From IMG/VR virus record IMGVR_UViG_3300009788_000090, positions 49,028 to 113,027 of that record: DNA of 64,000 nucleotides. The stretch is one strand, 5' to 3'. How positions within the stretch are numbered: position 1 is the first letter of the stretch; each line of letters opens with the position of its first letter. The translations under genes and the position numbers were made by a program. Positions 1-7,461 of the stretch are shown here, in pieces. Source of the stretch: a virus. The notes below the pieces were generated by a model that saw only the letters and a list, made by a program, of their open reading frames with translations, searched no databases and was not told the origin of the DNA.

Positions 1-2
1 AG

Positions 3-536
3 ATTAGAGAAGCTTTGAAGAATGGCACTCAGTCAATGGGGTTTGTCGGTTTGGCTGAGGCTGTTAAACTCTTGATGGGCAAGCATCACGGAGAAGATGA
101 AGGCGCTTTAGAGATGGCTGAACATGTGGTGAAACATATGAGAAAAAACATTGATGGTTACTCTGATAAATATAATTTAAACTTTTCGTTAATGGCTACA
201 CCAGCTGAGTCAACTGCTGGTAGATTCGCTAATATTGATAAGGAAAAGTTTGGTGAAATTAAAGGGATTACTGATAAAGGATACTATACTAATAGTTTCC
301 ACGTACCAGTAGACCATAAGATTTCCATAGTAGACAAAATGAGAGTGGAAGGGAGATTCCACAAGTACTGTAACGGCGGACATATATCTTACATTGAGTT
401 TGATACAAGTCCAATGGACAACCCAGAAGCAGTAATGTCTGTGGTGAGGATAATGTCACAGAATGATGTTGGGTACGGAGCTATAAATTATAATATAGCA
501 GAGTGTAGACAATGTGGAACATTGGTGAGAGAGTAG
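3..536 (+). CDS. nrdD: Anaerobic ribonucleotide reductase NrdD, main part (5' end outside window; lacks glycyl-radical tail)
   Basis: The reading frame is open from the left edge, so the start lies outside. The residues match the C-terminal part of the class III RNR large chain, which reduces NTPs to dNTPs without oxygen (for example GFVGLAE, GKHHGE, ATPAEST, FHKYCNGGHISYIE). A normal NrdD then has two CxxC zinc knuckles and the glycyl-radical motif RxxGY. Here the protein stops right after the first knuckle (AECRQCGTLVRE, TAG at 534-536). The second knuckle and radical loop are encoded separately at 1829-2011. The family assignment is secure; function in trans is inferred. Confidence 0.93.
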   Translation: MREALKNGTQSMGFVGLAEAVKLLMGKHHGEDEGALEMAEHVVKHMRKNIDGYSDKYNLNFSLMATPAESTAGRFANIDKEKFGEIKGITDKGYYTNSFHVPVDHKISIVDKMRVEGRFHKYCNGGHISYIEFDTSPMDNPEAVMSVVRIMSQNDVGYGAINYNIAECRQCGTLVRE

Positions 537-809
537 ATGGTAAAGTTCAGAAAGAAACCAGTAGTTATTGAAGCTGACCAGTGGTTTAAGGACGGCGATC
601 ATCCAGAAGTAGAAAGTCTTAAAGATTCTGGCCGTGATGGGTCGTGTGAACATTGTGGCTGTATGATGAAAAGTCATGGTTGGATTGATACTCTTGAGGG
701 TGGGCATGTTGTTTGCCCCGGTGACTTGATAATCACTGGAATTAAGGGTGAACATTATCCTTGTAAACCTGATATATTTGTAGAAACCTATGAACTGGTG
801 GTAGAATAA
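537..809 (+). CDS. Conserved phage protein, KKPVVIEAxQW / GExYPCKPDIF type
   Basis: A 90-residue protein starting on the base after the nrdD stop. It has the N-terminal strand KFRKKPVVIEADQW and the C-terminal signature DLIITGIKGEHYPCKPDIFV, which I recognise from many phage genomes without a known function. A central CEHCGCM cluster may bind metal. It is one of four genes lying between the two parts of NrdD. Confidence 0.8.
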   Translation: MVKFRKKPVVIEADQWFKDGDHPEVESLKDSGRDGSCEHCGCMMKSHGWIDTLEGGHVVCPGDLIITGIKGEHYPCKPDIFVETYELVVE

Positions 810-1006
810 TGACACAAAGAGATAGTGCTTGGGAATGGAACAGTGTGACTGGAAGATATATGAGACACGGTGGAAAAACTCACAATCCAGAGCTGACCGT
901 GGAAGAAAAAACATACAGCAGACCTATAGTGATATATGGAGCCAATGGACAAGAGCTTGTACGAAAGGATAAACCAGATAAAATACCGTTTGGTTTTACT
1001 AAATGA
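809..1006 (+). CDS. Small protein of unknown function
   Basis: 65 residues, overlapping the previous stop by TAATG and the next start by ATGA. The protein is polar, with W/Y-rich N-terminus and no membrane segment or metal motif. Coding status rests on the tight coupling to its neighbours. Confidence 0.6.
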   Translation: MTQRDSAWEWNSVTGRYMRHGGKTHNPELTVEEKTYSRPIVIYGANGQELVRKDKPDKIPFGFTK

Positions 1007-1527
1007 ATTTAAATGTTATAGAGAGTGCTTGGAAAGCGCACACGTTGTTTGCTGAGTGGTTGGTGGGCAGAGTAGACCCAGAGGTTATTGTGGATTTAGG
1101 TGTGGATTTAGGGTATTCAACATTTGTATTTGCCAGATACTGTAGTGGTCATGTTTATGGAATTGATCTGAGTGATAAGATTGACGAGGCCGAAGGGTAT
1201 AGAAAACGACTTAATCTTCGCAACGTAACTTTGTTGAAAATGACCTTTGAAGAGGCATTGAAAGATTGGAAAGAATCAATAGATATACTCCACATTGATG
1301 GTACTCACGATGATGTACAGTCTATGAAAGATTTTAATGATTGGAGTCCGTTCCTCTCACCACGTGGGGTAGTGCTTTTTCATGATACTATGTCTTATGA
1401 TTGGGGAGTAGGAAAAACTTTCAAGGAGATTGATTGGCCTAAGTATGAGATGAGAGTTGAGCATGGACTAGGGATTTTATCCAGAGATACAGAATTAATA
1501 GAGGAGATTGCAAAGTGGAATTACTAA
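1003..1527 (+). CDS. Class I SAM-dependent methyltransferase (Methyltransf_24-like)
   Basis: 174 residues. The SAM-binding strand and loop I read as VIVDLGVDLGYSTFVFAR, followed by an acidic strand end (YGIDLSD). Later LHIDGTHDDVQSMKDF and GVVLFHDT match the small O-methyltransferase/glycan-type family with the IDGxHxYxxVxxD pattern. Substrate unknown. It overlaps both neighbours by a few bases. Confidence 0.8.
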   Translation: MNLNVIESAWKAHTLFAEWLVGRVDPEVIVDLGVDLGYSTFVFARYCSGHVYGIDLSDKIDEAEGYRKRLNLRNVTLLKMTFEEALKDWKESIDILHIDGTHDDVQSMKDFNDWSPFLSPRGVVLFHDTMSYDWGVGKTFKEIDWPKYEMRVEHGLGILSRDTELIEEIAKWNY

Positions 1528-1832
1528 GAGTAGGGTATGATATAGATGGAGTTATAATAGGTGGGCCTGAGCTAATGCCAGAGTCACACGCTGTTATAAT
1601 TACAGGCAGAGTTTATTCTATTGCTGAAGGAACATTAAATGAACTAAACCAAAGGGGCATCAATAATCCAGTATCATTTAATCCTTTGAATTTCACACAT
1701 GAGGACGCTGCAATACACAAATCCGTAGTTATAAAAGAAATGGGATTAGAAGTATTCTATGAAGATACATGGAAAGTAGTGCAGTATCTTAGAGTGAATT
1801 GTCCTGATACAAAAATAATACACGTGGGGTGA
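1515..1832 (+). CDS. Small HAD-like phosphatase-fold protein
   Basis: 105 residues. Motif I is GYDIDGVI (D-x-D), motif II is VIITGR, and a late FYEDT resembles HAD motif IV. It is shorter than typical HAD enzymes and has no cap. A nucleotidase or polynucleotide-phosphatase role is possible but not shown. Confidence 0.6.
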   Translation: MELLRVGYDIDGVIIGGPELMPESHAVIITGRVYSIAEGTLNELNQRGINNPVSFNPLNFTHEDAAIHKSVVIKEMGLEVFYEDTWKVVQYLRVNCPDTKIIHVG

Positions 1833-2011
1833 TGATAGTGACAGAGCAAAAAGCGATAGAGTGTCCAAGTTGTAAAAGTACAGATATAAGATATATACAA
1901 AGGATAACAGGTTATTTAGCTGAAACAGATAAGTGGAACCCAGCTAAAATTAGTGAGCTGGAAGACAGAGTAAATCACAATGGGGTGAAAAATGTCGAAG
2001 AAGAAAATTAG
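1829..2011 (+). CDS. nrdD: Stand-alone glycyl-radical domain of NrdD
   Basis: 60 residues that correspond only to the extreme C-terminus of NrdD. They carry the second zinc knuckle (ECPSCKS), then IQRITGYLAETDKWN with the radical glycine in RITGY, then the KxxELxDRVxH tail. The protein complements the truncated NrdD ending at 536, so the zinc site would have two cysteines from each chain. It starts GTG (1829) or ATG (1832), overlaps the HAD stop, and its 3' end overlaps nrdG, the activase that makes the glycyl radical. The split is seen directly; assembly in trans is inferred. Confidence 0.9.
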   Translation: MMIVTEQKAIECPSCKSTDIRYIQRITGYLAETDKWNPAKISELEDRVNHNGVKNVEEEN

Positions 2012-2489
2012 AGTATCCTCTATTACAACTGATAGTATAGTAAATGGGCCAGGGTTGAGGTATGTTTTGTGGGTTCAAGGGTGTTCTTTACAGTGTAAAG
2101 GTTGTCATAACTCTCACACATGGAACACACACGACGGCTACGAAGCGACTGTTGATTACTTAATGAATTATTTTGAGAAAAATAATGCAGGAGCATATGA
2201 TGGTTTGACAGTTTCTGGCGGTGAACCTCTTGACCAGTGGGAAAGCGTTAAGGAGCTAATAATAAGATTCAAAGACAAGTTTCCCAAAAGTAGTATTTGG
2301 CTGTACACTGGATATGAACTAGAAGACATTATGAAGAGATTCAAAAATGAACCAATGGAGTTAGTAGAGATAGAAACTTTGGTGATAGGAAGATATGAAA
2401 AAGAAAGTCCAAAACACAAGAGTTGGGCTGGTTCTGAAAATCAGTTGATTTTACAAAGGATAGGCGAGGATGTGTTTAGTGTCGGATGA
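1992..2489 (+). CDS. nrdG: Anaerobic RNR activase NrdG (radical SAM)
   Basis: 165 residues, the usual NrdG length. It has the radical SAM cluster motif CSLQCKGCHN preceded by GPGLRYVLWVQGC, and the SAM-binding TVSGGEPLDQ. It generates the glycyl radical on NrdD with a 4Fe-4S cluster and SAM. It overlaps the separate glycyl-radical gene by 20 bases, so the tail and its activator are translationally coupled. Confidence 0.95.
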   Translation: MSKKKIRVSSITTDSIVNGPGLRYVLWVQGCSLQCKGCHNSHTWNTHDGYEATVDYLMNYFEKNNAGAYDGLTVSGGEPLDQWESVKELIIRFKDKFPKSSIWLYTGYELEDIMKRFKNEPMELVEIETLVIGRYEKESPKHKSWAGSENQLILQRIGEDVFSVG

Positions 2490-2626
2490 GTGTAGAGGAT
2501 TTTAAGTGTCCTGAATGTGGAGCTTGGATGTCTGAAGAGTATTGTGAAGAATGTAACTATGAAAAATCTAGTAAAAGTGAATTGAAAAAAATGAAAAGGG
2601 AGAATGATGTAATTGGCAAGGAATGA
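2486..2626 (+). CDS. 46-residue Zn-ribbon protein
   Basis: ATGA overlap with nrdG. It contains CPECG and, eight residues later, CEEC, followed by a charged helix (SKSELKKMKREN). The two CxxC pairs suggest a single zinc ribbon. Its end overlaps the ssb start by 14 bases. Function unknown. Confidence 0.65.
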   Translation: MSVEDFKCPECGAWMSEEYCEECNYEKSSKSELKKMKRENDVIGKE

Positions 2627-3059
2627 TATTAACACATGTTGTGTGGTAGGTTATCTAGTAGCTGACCCAGAGCTGAAGTATTTAGCAAATGAAATGGCAG
2701 TTATCAATTATAAGATAGCCAACAACAGGATTGTGTCTAAGGAAAAAGAAAAGACGAATTGGATTAATTGTACGGCGTATGGGAAGTTGGCAGAAATAGC
2801 CTATGACTATATTAAAAAAGGAACTAGAGTCACCATTACTGGAGAGCTTGAAGCTGTGTCTGGTAAAAAAGAGGATGGTAGCTGGTGGAACAGGAACGGT
2901 ATTATCTGTAGAGAAATAGATTTTGGTGGCAACAACGGTGCTGGTGAGGGGAAACCTACTTCTAAAAAAACTGAACCTTCTCCCACTATAAGGCAAAAGT
3001 TGGAAGAAACCACTGAGGAAGATATTCCTATGGATACTGATGATTTCCCTTGGGAATAA
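2613..3059 (+). CDS. ssb: Single-stranded DNA-binding protein
   Basis: 148 residues from a TTG start that fits the overlap. The OB-fold features are VVGYLVADPELKY, TNWINCTAYGKLAE and GTRVTITGELE. A low-complexity linker leads to an acidic tip DTDDFPWE, the type of tail bacterial SSBs use to recruit partner proteins; the usual final Phe is replaced by Trp-Glu. It protects ssDNA during replication and recombination. Confidence 0.92.
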   Translation: MARNDINTCCVVGYLVADPELKYLANEMAVINYKIANNRIVSKEKEKTNWINCTAYGKLAEIAYDYIKKGTRVTITGELEAVSGKKEDGSWWNRNGIICREIDFGGNNGAGEGKPTSKKTEPSPTIRQKLEETTEEDIPMDTDDFPWE

Positions 3060-3505
3060 AGTCTAAAGGAAACAAAGGAAGTAGAGAGAACAAACACAAA
3101 AGTCAAAATATTGGCAAAGCTAATAGAGCTAAAGGTAAGAAGTATGAGCGACAAGCTTGTAAATGGGGGTTAGAACATGCTGGTGGAGTGCATCCACTTG
3201 TTAAGCAAATAGCAAGTTCTACAGGAAGAGTTGGGCATTACACAGATTTACAAATAGATGGAGTGTTTGAAAAATATTCTCTAGAATGTAAAGAAAAAAT
3301 TAATTTGCCCAAATGGTTTTTAAAAGGAGTTGAGCAGGCTTTCAATGCTGTAAAAACTTACCAAAATCAGCCATTGATTGTTTTATACAATCCTTCTAAT
3401 GGTGGGAAGAAAACAGAGGCAGACAGAGATTGTCTGCATATAATTTCGAAGGAAAGGCATGAGGAACTTTTGAAATACGAAAAGGAGTATAATGGAAGTA
3501 AATAG
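3050..3505 (+). CDS. PD-(D/E)XK nuclease, Holliday-junction-resolvase-like
   Basis: 151 residues with a Lys/Asn-rich basic N-terminus (to about residue 40), then AKGKKYERQACKW. The putative active site is DLQIDGVFEKYSLECKEK (Asp, then E-x-K), followed by a helix that fits the PD-(D/E)XK fold of Hjc/RecU-like or VRR-NUC enzymes. A TTG start at 3050 overlaps the end of ssb. Specificity is not deducible. Confidence 0.65.
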   Translation: MGIKSKGNKGSRENKHKSQNIGKANRAKGKKYERQACKWGLEHAGGVHPLVKQIASSTGRVGHYTDLQIDGVFEKYSLECKEKINLPKWFLKGVEQAFNAVKTYQNQPLIVLYNPSNGGKKTEADRDCLHIISKERHEELLKYEKEYNGSK

Positions 3506-3809
3506 GATACACATTATAGAGTTTCTAGAGAGAGGATATTTACAGGAAGTTAATAGACAGTTTTTTCATCCACTTGGTCTTGCTCTAGAAGTAGACACAG
3601 ACGATATGGGCAAACCTATTAGTCTTGGTGGTGTTTGGGATTATAGGGACGACCCAGAGGGTATAAACTTTTTACCTGGTGGGTTTGACAAAGAAACTAC
3701 AATGACTAAATATCAAAATGTACAAGAGGAATTTCTTAACAAGAGTGATACAAGAAAAGAGAGTTTGGGCTATGTTGTCCAACCTATAGAAGATATGTGT
3801 AAAGATTGA
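3492..3809 (+). CDS. Conserved phage protein, HPLGLALEV type
   Basis: 105 residues. The core HPLGLALEVDTDD, then GGVWDYRDDPEG, is a pattern I recall from many phages without a known role. It starts inside the preceding gene and ends in TTGA overlap with the next. Confidence 0.7.
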   Translation: MEVNRIHIIEFLERGYLQEVNRQFFHPLGLALEVDTDDMGKPISLGGVWDYRDDPEGINFLPGGFDKETTMTKYQNVQEEFLNKSDTRKESLGYVVQPIEDMCKD

Positions 3810-4003
3810 GAATACTTTGTGATGGTTGTGATACTGTAGTAAAAGATGAATTCATTACTCCATTTGAGGGCAATGTGCAGCAATTGGGGAGAGCCAGTTC
3901 GCTTGGTTTGTGTCCTAATTGTGTTAGTCGGGTAAGTGGGTTTATAGACAATATCAGAAGAGAAAAAACAATAGAAAGGTTAGATGCGAATGGGAAAGAA
4001 TAA
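3806..4003 (+). CDS. Small Zn-finger protein
   Basis: 65 residues from TTG (TTGA overlap). CDGC near the N-terminus and CPNC about 27 residues later form a likely zinc site, followed by a charged C-terminal helix. Unknown role; precedes the vWA gene. Confidence 0.6.
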   Translation: MRILCDGCDTVVKDEFITPFEGNVQQLGRASSLGLCPNCVSRVSGFIDNIRREKTIERLDANGKE

Positions 4004-4781
4004 GGATTTAGATATAGTGGTAATACTTGACAGGTCTGGTTCAATGGAAAAGATTAGGGACGCCACTATCGGTATGTTCAATGAGTTTAAAAATGAGCAA
4101 GTCAGAGAAAAAGGAAAAACTAGAATGACGTTAGTTACGTTTGATAAATCTCACAACAAACGGAGGTTAGTAGCACCAACAAAAAAGAAACAGCGCCCTG
4201 ACCCTTTTGAGCCAACGACGACGACTACTATGTGGCCTCCTCTTCCGGTAGAGGCAAACATATCAGATGATGTGAGGGTTGTGCATTCACAGAAAGATGT
4301 TAGAAAAGTACCTAATCTCTCTAGAAACAGTTTTAGACCTAGAGGTGGTACGAATCTATTAGATGCTGTAGGGCACACTGTCAATAAATTCTCTGGCGAA
4401 GGAAGACTTACTGAGTGTGGAGAGTGCGGGTGTGCGGTCACTAAAAAAACAAGAACATTAGTTGTTGTTATTACTGACGGCATGGAGAATTCATCCATTG
4501 AGTACACCGCTGATGATGTTAGAAGATTGATCAATAGTAAAGAAGAGTGTGGCTGGAAGTTCTTATACTTAGGAGCTAACCAAGACGCTTGGAGTGAAGG
4601 AATGGGCATGGGCTTCAGAGGTGGAGATACATTCTCTTATGTTGCTTCAGATACAGGTGTTATGAATGTCGGGGAAACTGTTACTGCTTTTGCTTCTGGT
4701 TATAGAGCTGGAGACGACACAAGTAGTCTGAGAGACACCGCCAAAGGTTTAGGCATTGAGGATTCTACAGGGAGAAAATAA
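3984..4781 (+). CDS. von Willebrand factor A domain protein
   Basis: 265 residues. The MIDAS metal site is complete: DRSGSM near residue 15, the threonine loop RGGTNLLDAVG, and VVVITDGMENSS. An insertion (about residues 60-110) is Pro/Thr-rich, with KKKQRPDPFEPTTTTT. A CGECGC cluster lies just before the last strand. vWA proteins mediate metal-dependent protein contacts. The stop overlaps the radical SAM start (TAATG), which suggests the two work together. Start could be ATG 3984 or 3990. Confidence 0.85.
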   Translation: MRMGKNKDLDIVVILDRSGSMEKIRDATIGMFNEFKNEQVREKGKTRMTLVTFDKSHNKRRLVAPTKKKQRPDPFEPTTTTTMWPPLPVEANISDDVRVVHSQKDVRKVPNLSRNSFRPRGGTNLLDAVGHTVNKFSGEGRLTECGECGCAVTKKTRTLVVVITDGMENSSIEYTADDVRRLINSKEECGWKFLYLGANQDAWSEGMGMGFRGGDTFSYVASDTGVMNVGETVTAFASGYRAGDDTSSLRDTAKGLGIEDSTGRK

Positions 4782-5644
4782 TGTTTGAAGGAAATATCTT
4801 ATTAATAGATATGGATAAAACTAAGATTGGTAATGTGGCGTTAATGAAAATTAGCGCCCATTACAAAAAATTAGGTTATCTTACTCACCTCAATGATATA
4901 GATGTGAGACCTGATAAAGTATTCATTTCTACTATCTTTAAAAAGAATAGAGCAAAGGTTGACCAGTGGTTAAATATCTATCCAGATGCAGAAGTAGGTG
5001 GAACTGGCTGGGATTTACAAACGAATTTAGCAGATGAAATAGAATATATAAAACCAGATTATGAGTTATATCCTAATATACATCATGGGATTGGGTTTAC
5101 GTCTAGAGGTTGTATACGGAAATGTTCTTTCTGTGTTGTTGCAGAGAAGGAAGGCAAGATGCGTTCAGTCGCTACTGTCCACGATATATATAATCCAAAG
5201 AGTGATAAAATTATATTGTTGGATAATAATTTCTTTGCTAATCCTGATTGGAAAGATAGAGTGGAAGAAATAGTACAGCTAAAGTTGAAGGTTGATTTTA
5301 ATGGTGGTATAGACATGAGAATTATGACAGATGAAATAGCACAAGGGATTGTTTATGCTAATCCACCGTATACTAGATTCGCTTTCGATGATATTAAGTT
5401 AGAGAAGACAGTTAAAAAGGGAATAGAAACTCTAAGGAGAAATGGATTCCCAATTAATAGAAATAGACTAGGAGCATTTGTGTTGGTTGGTTATAACAGC
5501 ACCCATGAAGAGGATTTATATAGAGTTAACATGCTGCATGATTACAATATAAATACCCATGTACAATGCTTTGAGGGGAGTCCAAGATTAACAAGGCACT
5601 TGAATAATTGGGCTAACTCCCCCAGACAGTGGAGACACCATTAG
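4781..5644 (+). CDS. Radical SAM protein with N-terminal B12-binding-like region; in-frame amber near the end
   Basis: 287 residues. The N-terminus (NILLIDMDKTKIGNVALMKI) resembles the cobalamin-binding-like domain found in front of phage radical SAM enzymes. The cluster motif is GCIRKCSFCVV. The barrel ends with HVQCFEGSPRLTRHLNNW. A TAG stop occurs at 5642-5644, yet the same frame continues for 22 sense codons to TAG at 5711-5713, 14 bases before the next start. The tail looks like the natural C-terminus, so this is a recent nonsense change or a readthrough site. Reaction unknown. Confidence 0.8.
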   Translation: MFEGNILLIDMDKTKIGNVALMKISAHYKKLGYLTHLNDIDVRPDKVFISTIFKKNRAKVDQWLNIYPDAEVGGTGWDLQTNLADEIEYIKPDYELYPNIHHGIGFTSRGCIRKCSFCVVAEKEGKMRSVATVHDIYNPKSDKIILLDNNFFANPDWKDRVEEIVQLKLKVDFNGGIDMRIMTDEIAQGIVYANPPYTRFAFDDIKLEKTVKKGIETLRRNGFPINRNRLGAFVLVGYNSTHEEDLYRVNMLHDYNINTHVQCFEGSPRLTRHLNNWANSPRQWRHH

Positions 5645-5727
5645 TTTGATGATTATAACGCGGTGGCTAAACTTAGGAATAAAGATAACGAGCAAAAAGA
5701 ATTAACATTATAGGAGTGGAATAGGAA

Positions 5728-6795
5728 TTGGAAGTAAATCTAACTGATTTTAAAAGAGCAGTTTCGGGGGTGTTAAAAACAGCTCCCCCAAGTGCAGTGA
5801 GTGACAATCTTGCTTACATTGTGATTATAAAGAAAGGCAAGAGAATGACATTCAGGACACTAAATGGTGTAGTGGAGTCTCAGTATGAGATAGAGACTAC
5901 TGGCAGGAATGGCTTTTCTTTAGCTGTATCTATTGGAGACTTTAGTAAGTTTGTGTCTAGCCTAAGAGGGAATACATGTACTTTGGAATGTGATAAGGAA
6001 GAAAATAAACTGGTAGTTACAGATAATAATAATTCTACTGCCACATTTTCTACCAGAGAAGCAGACTTAGTTCCCACATTATTTGATGAAGAATTAGTGG
6101 AAGAGGTAGAACTACCTTTTTATGACTTTACGGAATCCGTTAAAAGTTGCCTGTGGGCTACTGATTACAGGATTGGTGTGCTTGTCCAAAATTCACTTTT
6201 TCTATTAGGCGATGGGAAAGAGATAAATATTCTAGGAACCAACAAGCTAGTGCTGTGCAACAAGAAAATGAATACCAAGCACAATCCGTTTGAAGTGGTT
6301 ATACCATATCAGGCCGCTAGTGCTCTGTTGAAGTTACCACCGTCTGAGATTGTGAAGATGGAGGTATTTAGTACTGTGGTGCAGTTCTCTGTGGATAATT
6401 TTATACTGAAGTCTGTGGTAGTGGGTTGTAACTATCCAAACTTTGAGGAAAACCTAGCACCATCCGAAGGAGCAAAGAATATAACTATCAATAGAGAAAA
6501 GACATTAGAAGCAATACCAACTGTTGCCTCTATAGAACATCAATTATCAGCTTTGAAAGTAAATGCTGATGGAAAGCAGATGACAATTAGTAGAGATAGC
6601 CAGAAAGGTAATTCATCTAGAGCAACATTAGAGTGTACTGGTTCTGCTGAGTTTGTCGTCAACAGTAATTTCTTATTAGGAATATTGAATTGTATCAAGG
6701 GAGACAGTGTGCAACTGCACGTTGATTCCACTAAAGTAGTCATTGACTCTGATGAAGATGATTCATATAGAGCTGTAGTGGCGTTGATAGCTTAA
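5728..6795 (+). CDS. dnaN: DNA polymerase III beta-type sliding clamp
   Basis: 355 residues, close to bacterial DnaN (about 370). The three-fold repeated clamp architecture is visible: N-terminal VNLTDFKRAVSGVLK, a mid repeat (VVIPYQAASALLKL, then VVGCNYPNFEE, the YPxF loop typical of beta domain 2/3 junctions), and C-terminal VVNSNFLLGILNCIKGDSV. The final M/P-rich tail of cellular clamps is replaced by RAVVALIA. It gives processivity to the family A polymerase at 10208. TTG start with AGGAGT upstream. Confidence 0.85.
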   Translation: MEVNLTDFKRAVSGVLKTAPPSAVSDNLAYIVIIKKGKRMTFRTLNGVVESQYEIETTGRNGFSLAVSIGDFSKFVSSLRGNTCTLECDKEENKLVVTDNNNSTATFSTREADLVPTLFDEELVEEVELPFYDFTESVKSCLWATDYRIGVLVQNSLFLLGDGKEINILGTNKLVLCNKKMNTKHNPFEVVIPYQAASALLKLPPSEIVKMEVFSTVVQFSVDNFILKSVVVGCNYPNFEENLAPSEGAKNITINREKTLEAIPTVASIEHQLSALKVNADGKQMTISRDSQKGNSSRATLECTGSAEFVVNSNFLLGILNCIKGDSVQLHVDSTKVVIDSDEDDSYRAVVALIA

Positions 6796-7001
6796 TGAAG
6801 AATTTAAAGTATTGTCCTGGTTGTGGTAAGAAACTAACTAGAGCAAAAGTCACTGATATTCGTTGTTGTATCCCTTGTAAAACTGGCTATCATAGAGGAA
6901 CAGGTAAAATAGCTAAAGGGCAGATACAAATATTTGATATTACTAAAATGGATTTAGTCGCAGTAGAGTTTGAACGTGTAACAGGGGATTTAGACTATTG
7001 A
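6795..7001 (+). CDS. Small Zn-ribbon protein
   Basis: 68 residues, TAATG coupled to the clamp gene. CPGCG near the N-terminus and CCIPC 15 residues later form a zinc ribbon. Role unknown. Confidence 0.65.
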   Translation: MKNLKYCPGCGKKLTRAKVTDIRCCIPCKTGYHRGTGKIAKGQIQIFDITKMDLVAVEFERVTGDLDY

Positions 7002-7123
7002 TAGACCTAGTATTTTATTTATTAGGTTCTCTGTCTTTCTTTTTTGGATTACCACCAAAAATAGGAGCAGGGTGCTTTATAATAGGCACACTTTTAGCAG
7101 CACATAGAAGGAGAGTACGATGA
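6998..7123 (+). CDS. 41-residue membrane protein
   Basis: TTG start in a TTGA overlap with the previous stop and ATGA overlap with the next start. It has a hydrophobic stretch (LVFYLLGSLSFFFGL and a second, CFIIGTLLAA) and a basic C-terminus HRRRVR, giving one hairpin-like membrane insertion. Supported mainly by filling the gap exactly. Confidence 0.55.
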   Translation: MIDLVFYLLGSLSFFFGLPPKIGAGCFIIGTLLAAHRRRVR

Positions 7124-7461
7124 AGAAAAAGGTTGATATATGTGATAGATGCAAAGAACGTCTTTCTGTTGTAAAGTGTTCAGTCTGTGGAGATTATTTG
7201 TGCGGTCACTATAGTTGTAAAACAATACCAGATGATTTTGGATTATATTTTCCGAAGGGAGTAGATAAAGCTATTGGAGAAGTTTTTACTCCCAATATCT
7301 GTGGTAAATGTTGTGGTGTTTTTGGTTATACTTCTCACACTGTACACAGACGAGACAAATTAATGGAGATATTAGAACCTCATATCAAACAAGGTGAGGA
7401 AGCGTTAATTAAGTATGCAAAAACTAAGGCAAATAAAAAGGAGAGGTTAAATGAAGATTAA
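7120..7461 (+). CDS. Cys-rich Zn-binding protein
   Basis: 113 residues. A CDRC/CSVCGDYLCG/HYSC series followed by CGKCC suggests a RING- or FYVE-like cross-braced zinc fold, then a Lys-rich helical tail. Overlaps the nuclease gene by 11 bases. Function unknown. Confidence 0.65.
   Translation: MKKKVDICDRCKERLSVVKCSVCGDYLCGHYSCKTIPDDFGLYFPKGVDKAIGEVFTPNICGKCCGVFGYTSHTVHRRDKLMEILEPHIKQGEEALIKYAKTKANKKERLNED

Noticed and set aside
537-1828. A group I intron or other intervening element joining the two NrdD parts
   Set aside because: The interval holds four well-formed genes with their own starts and tight overlaps, the first part ends in an ordinary stop, and the second has its own start. No intron core or intein motif is visible.
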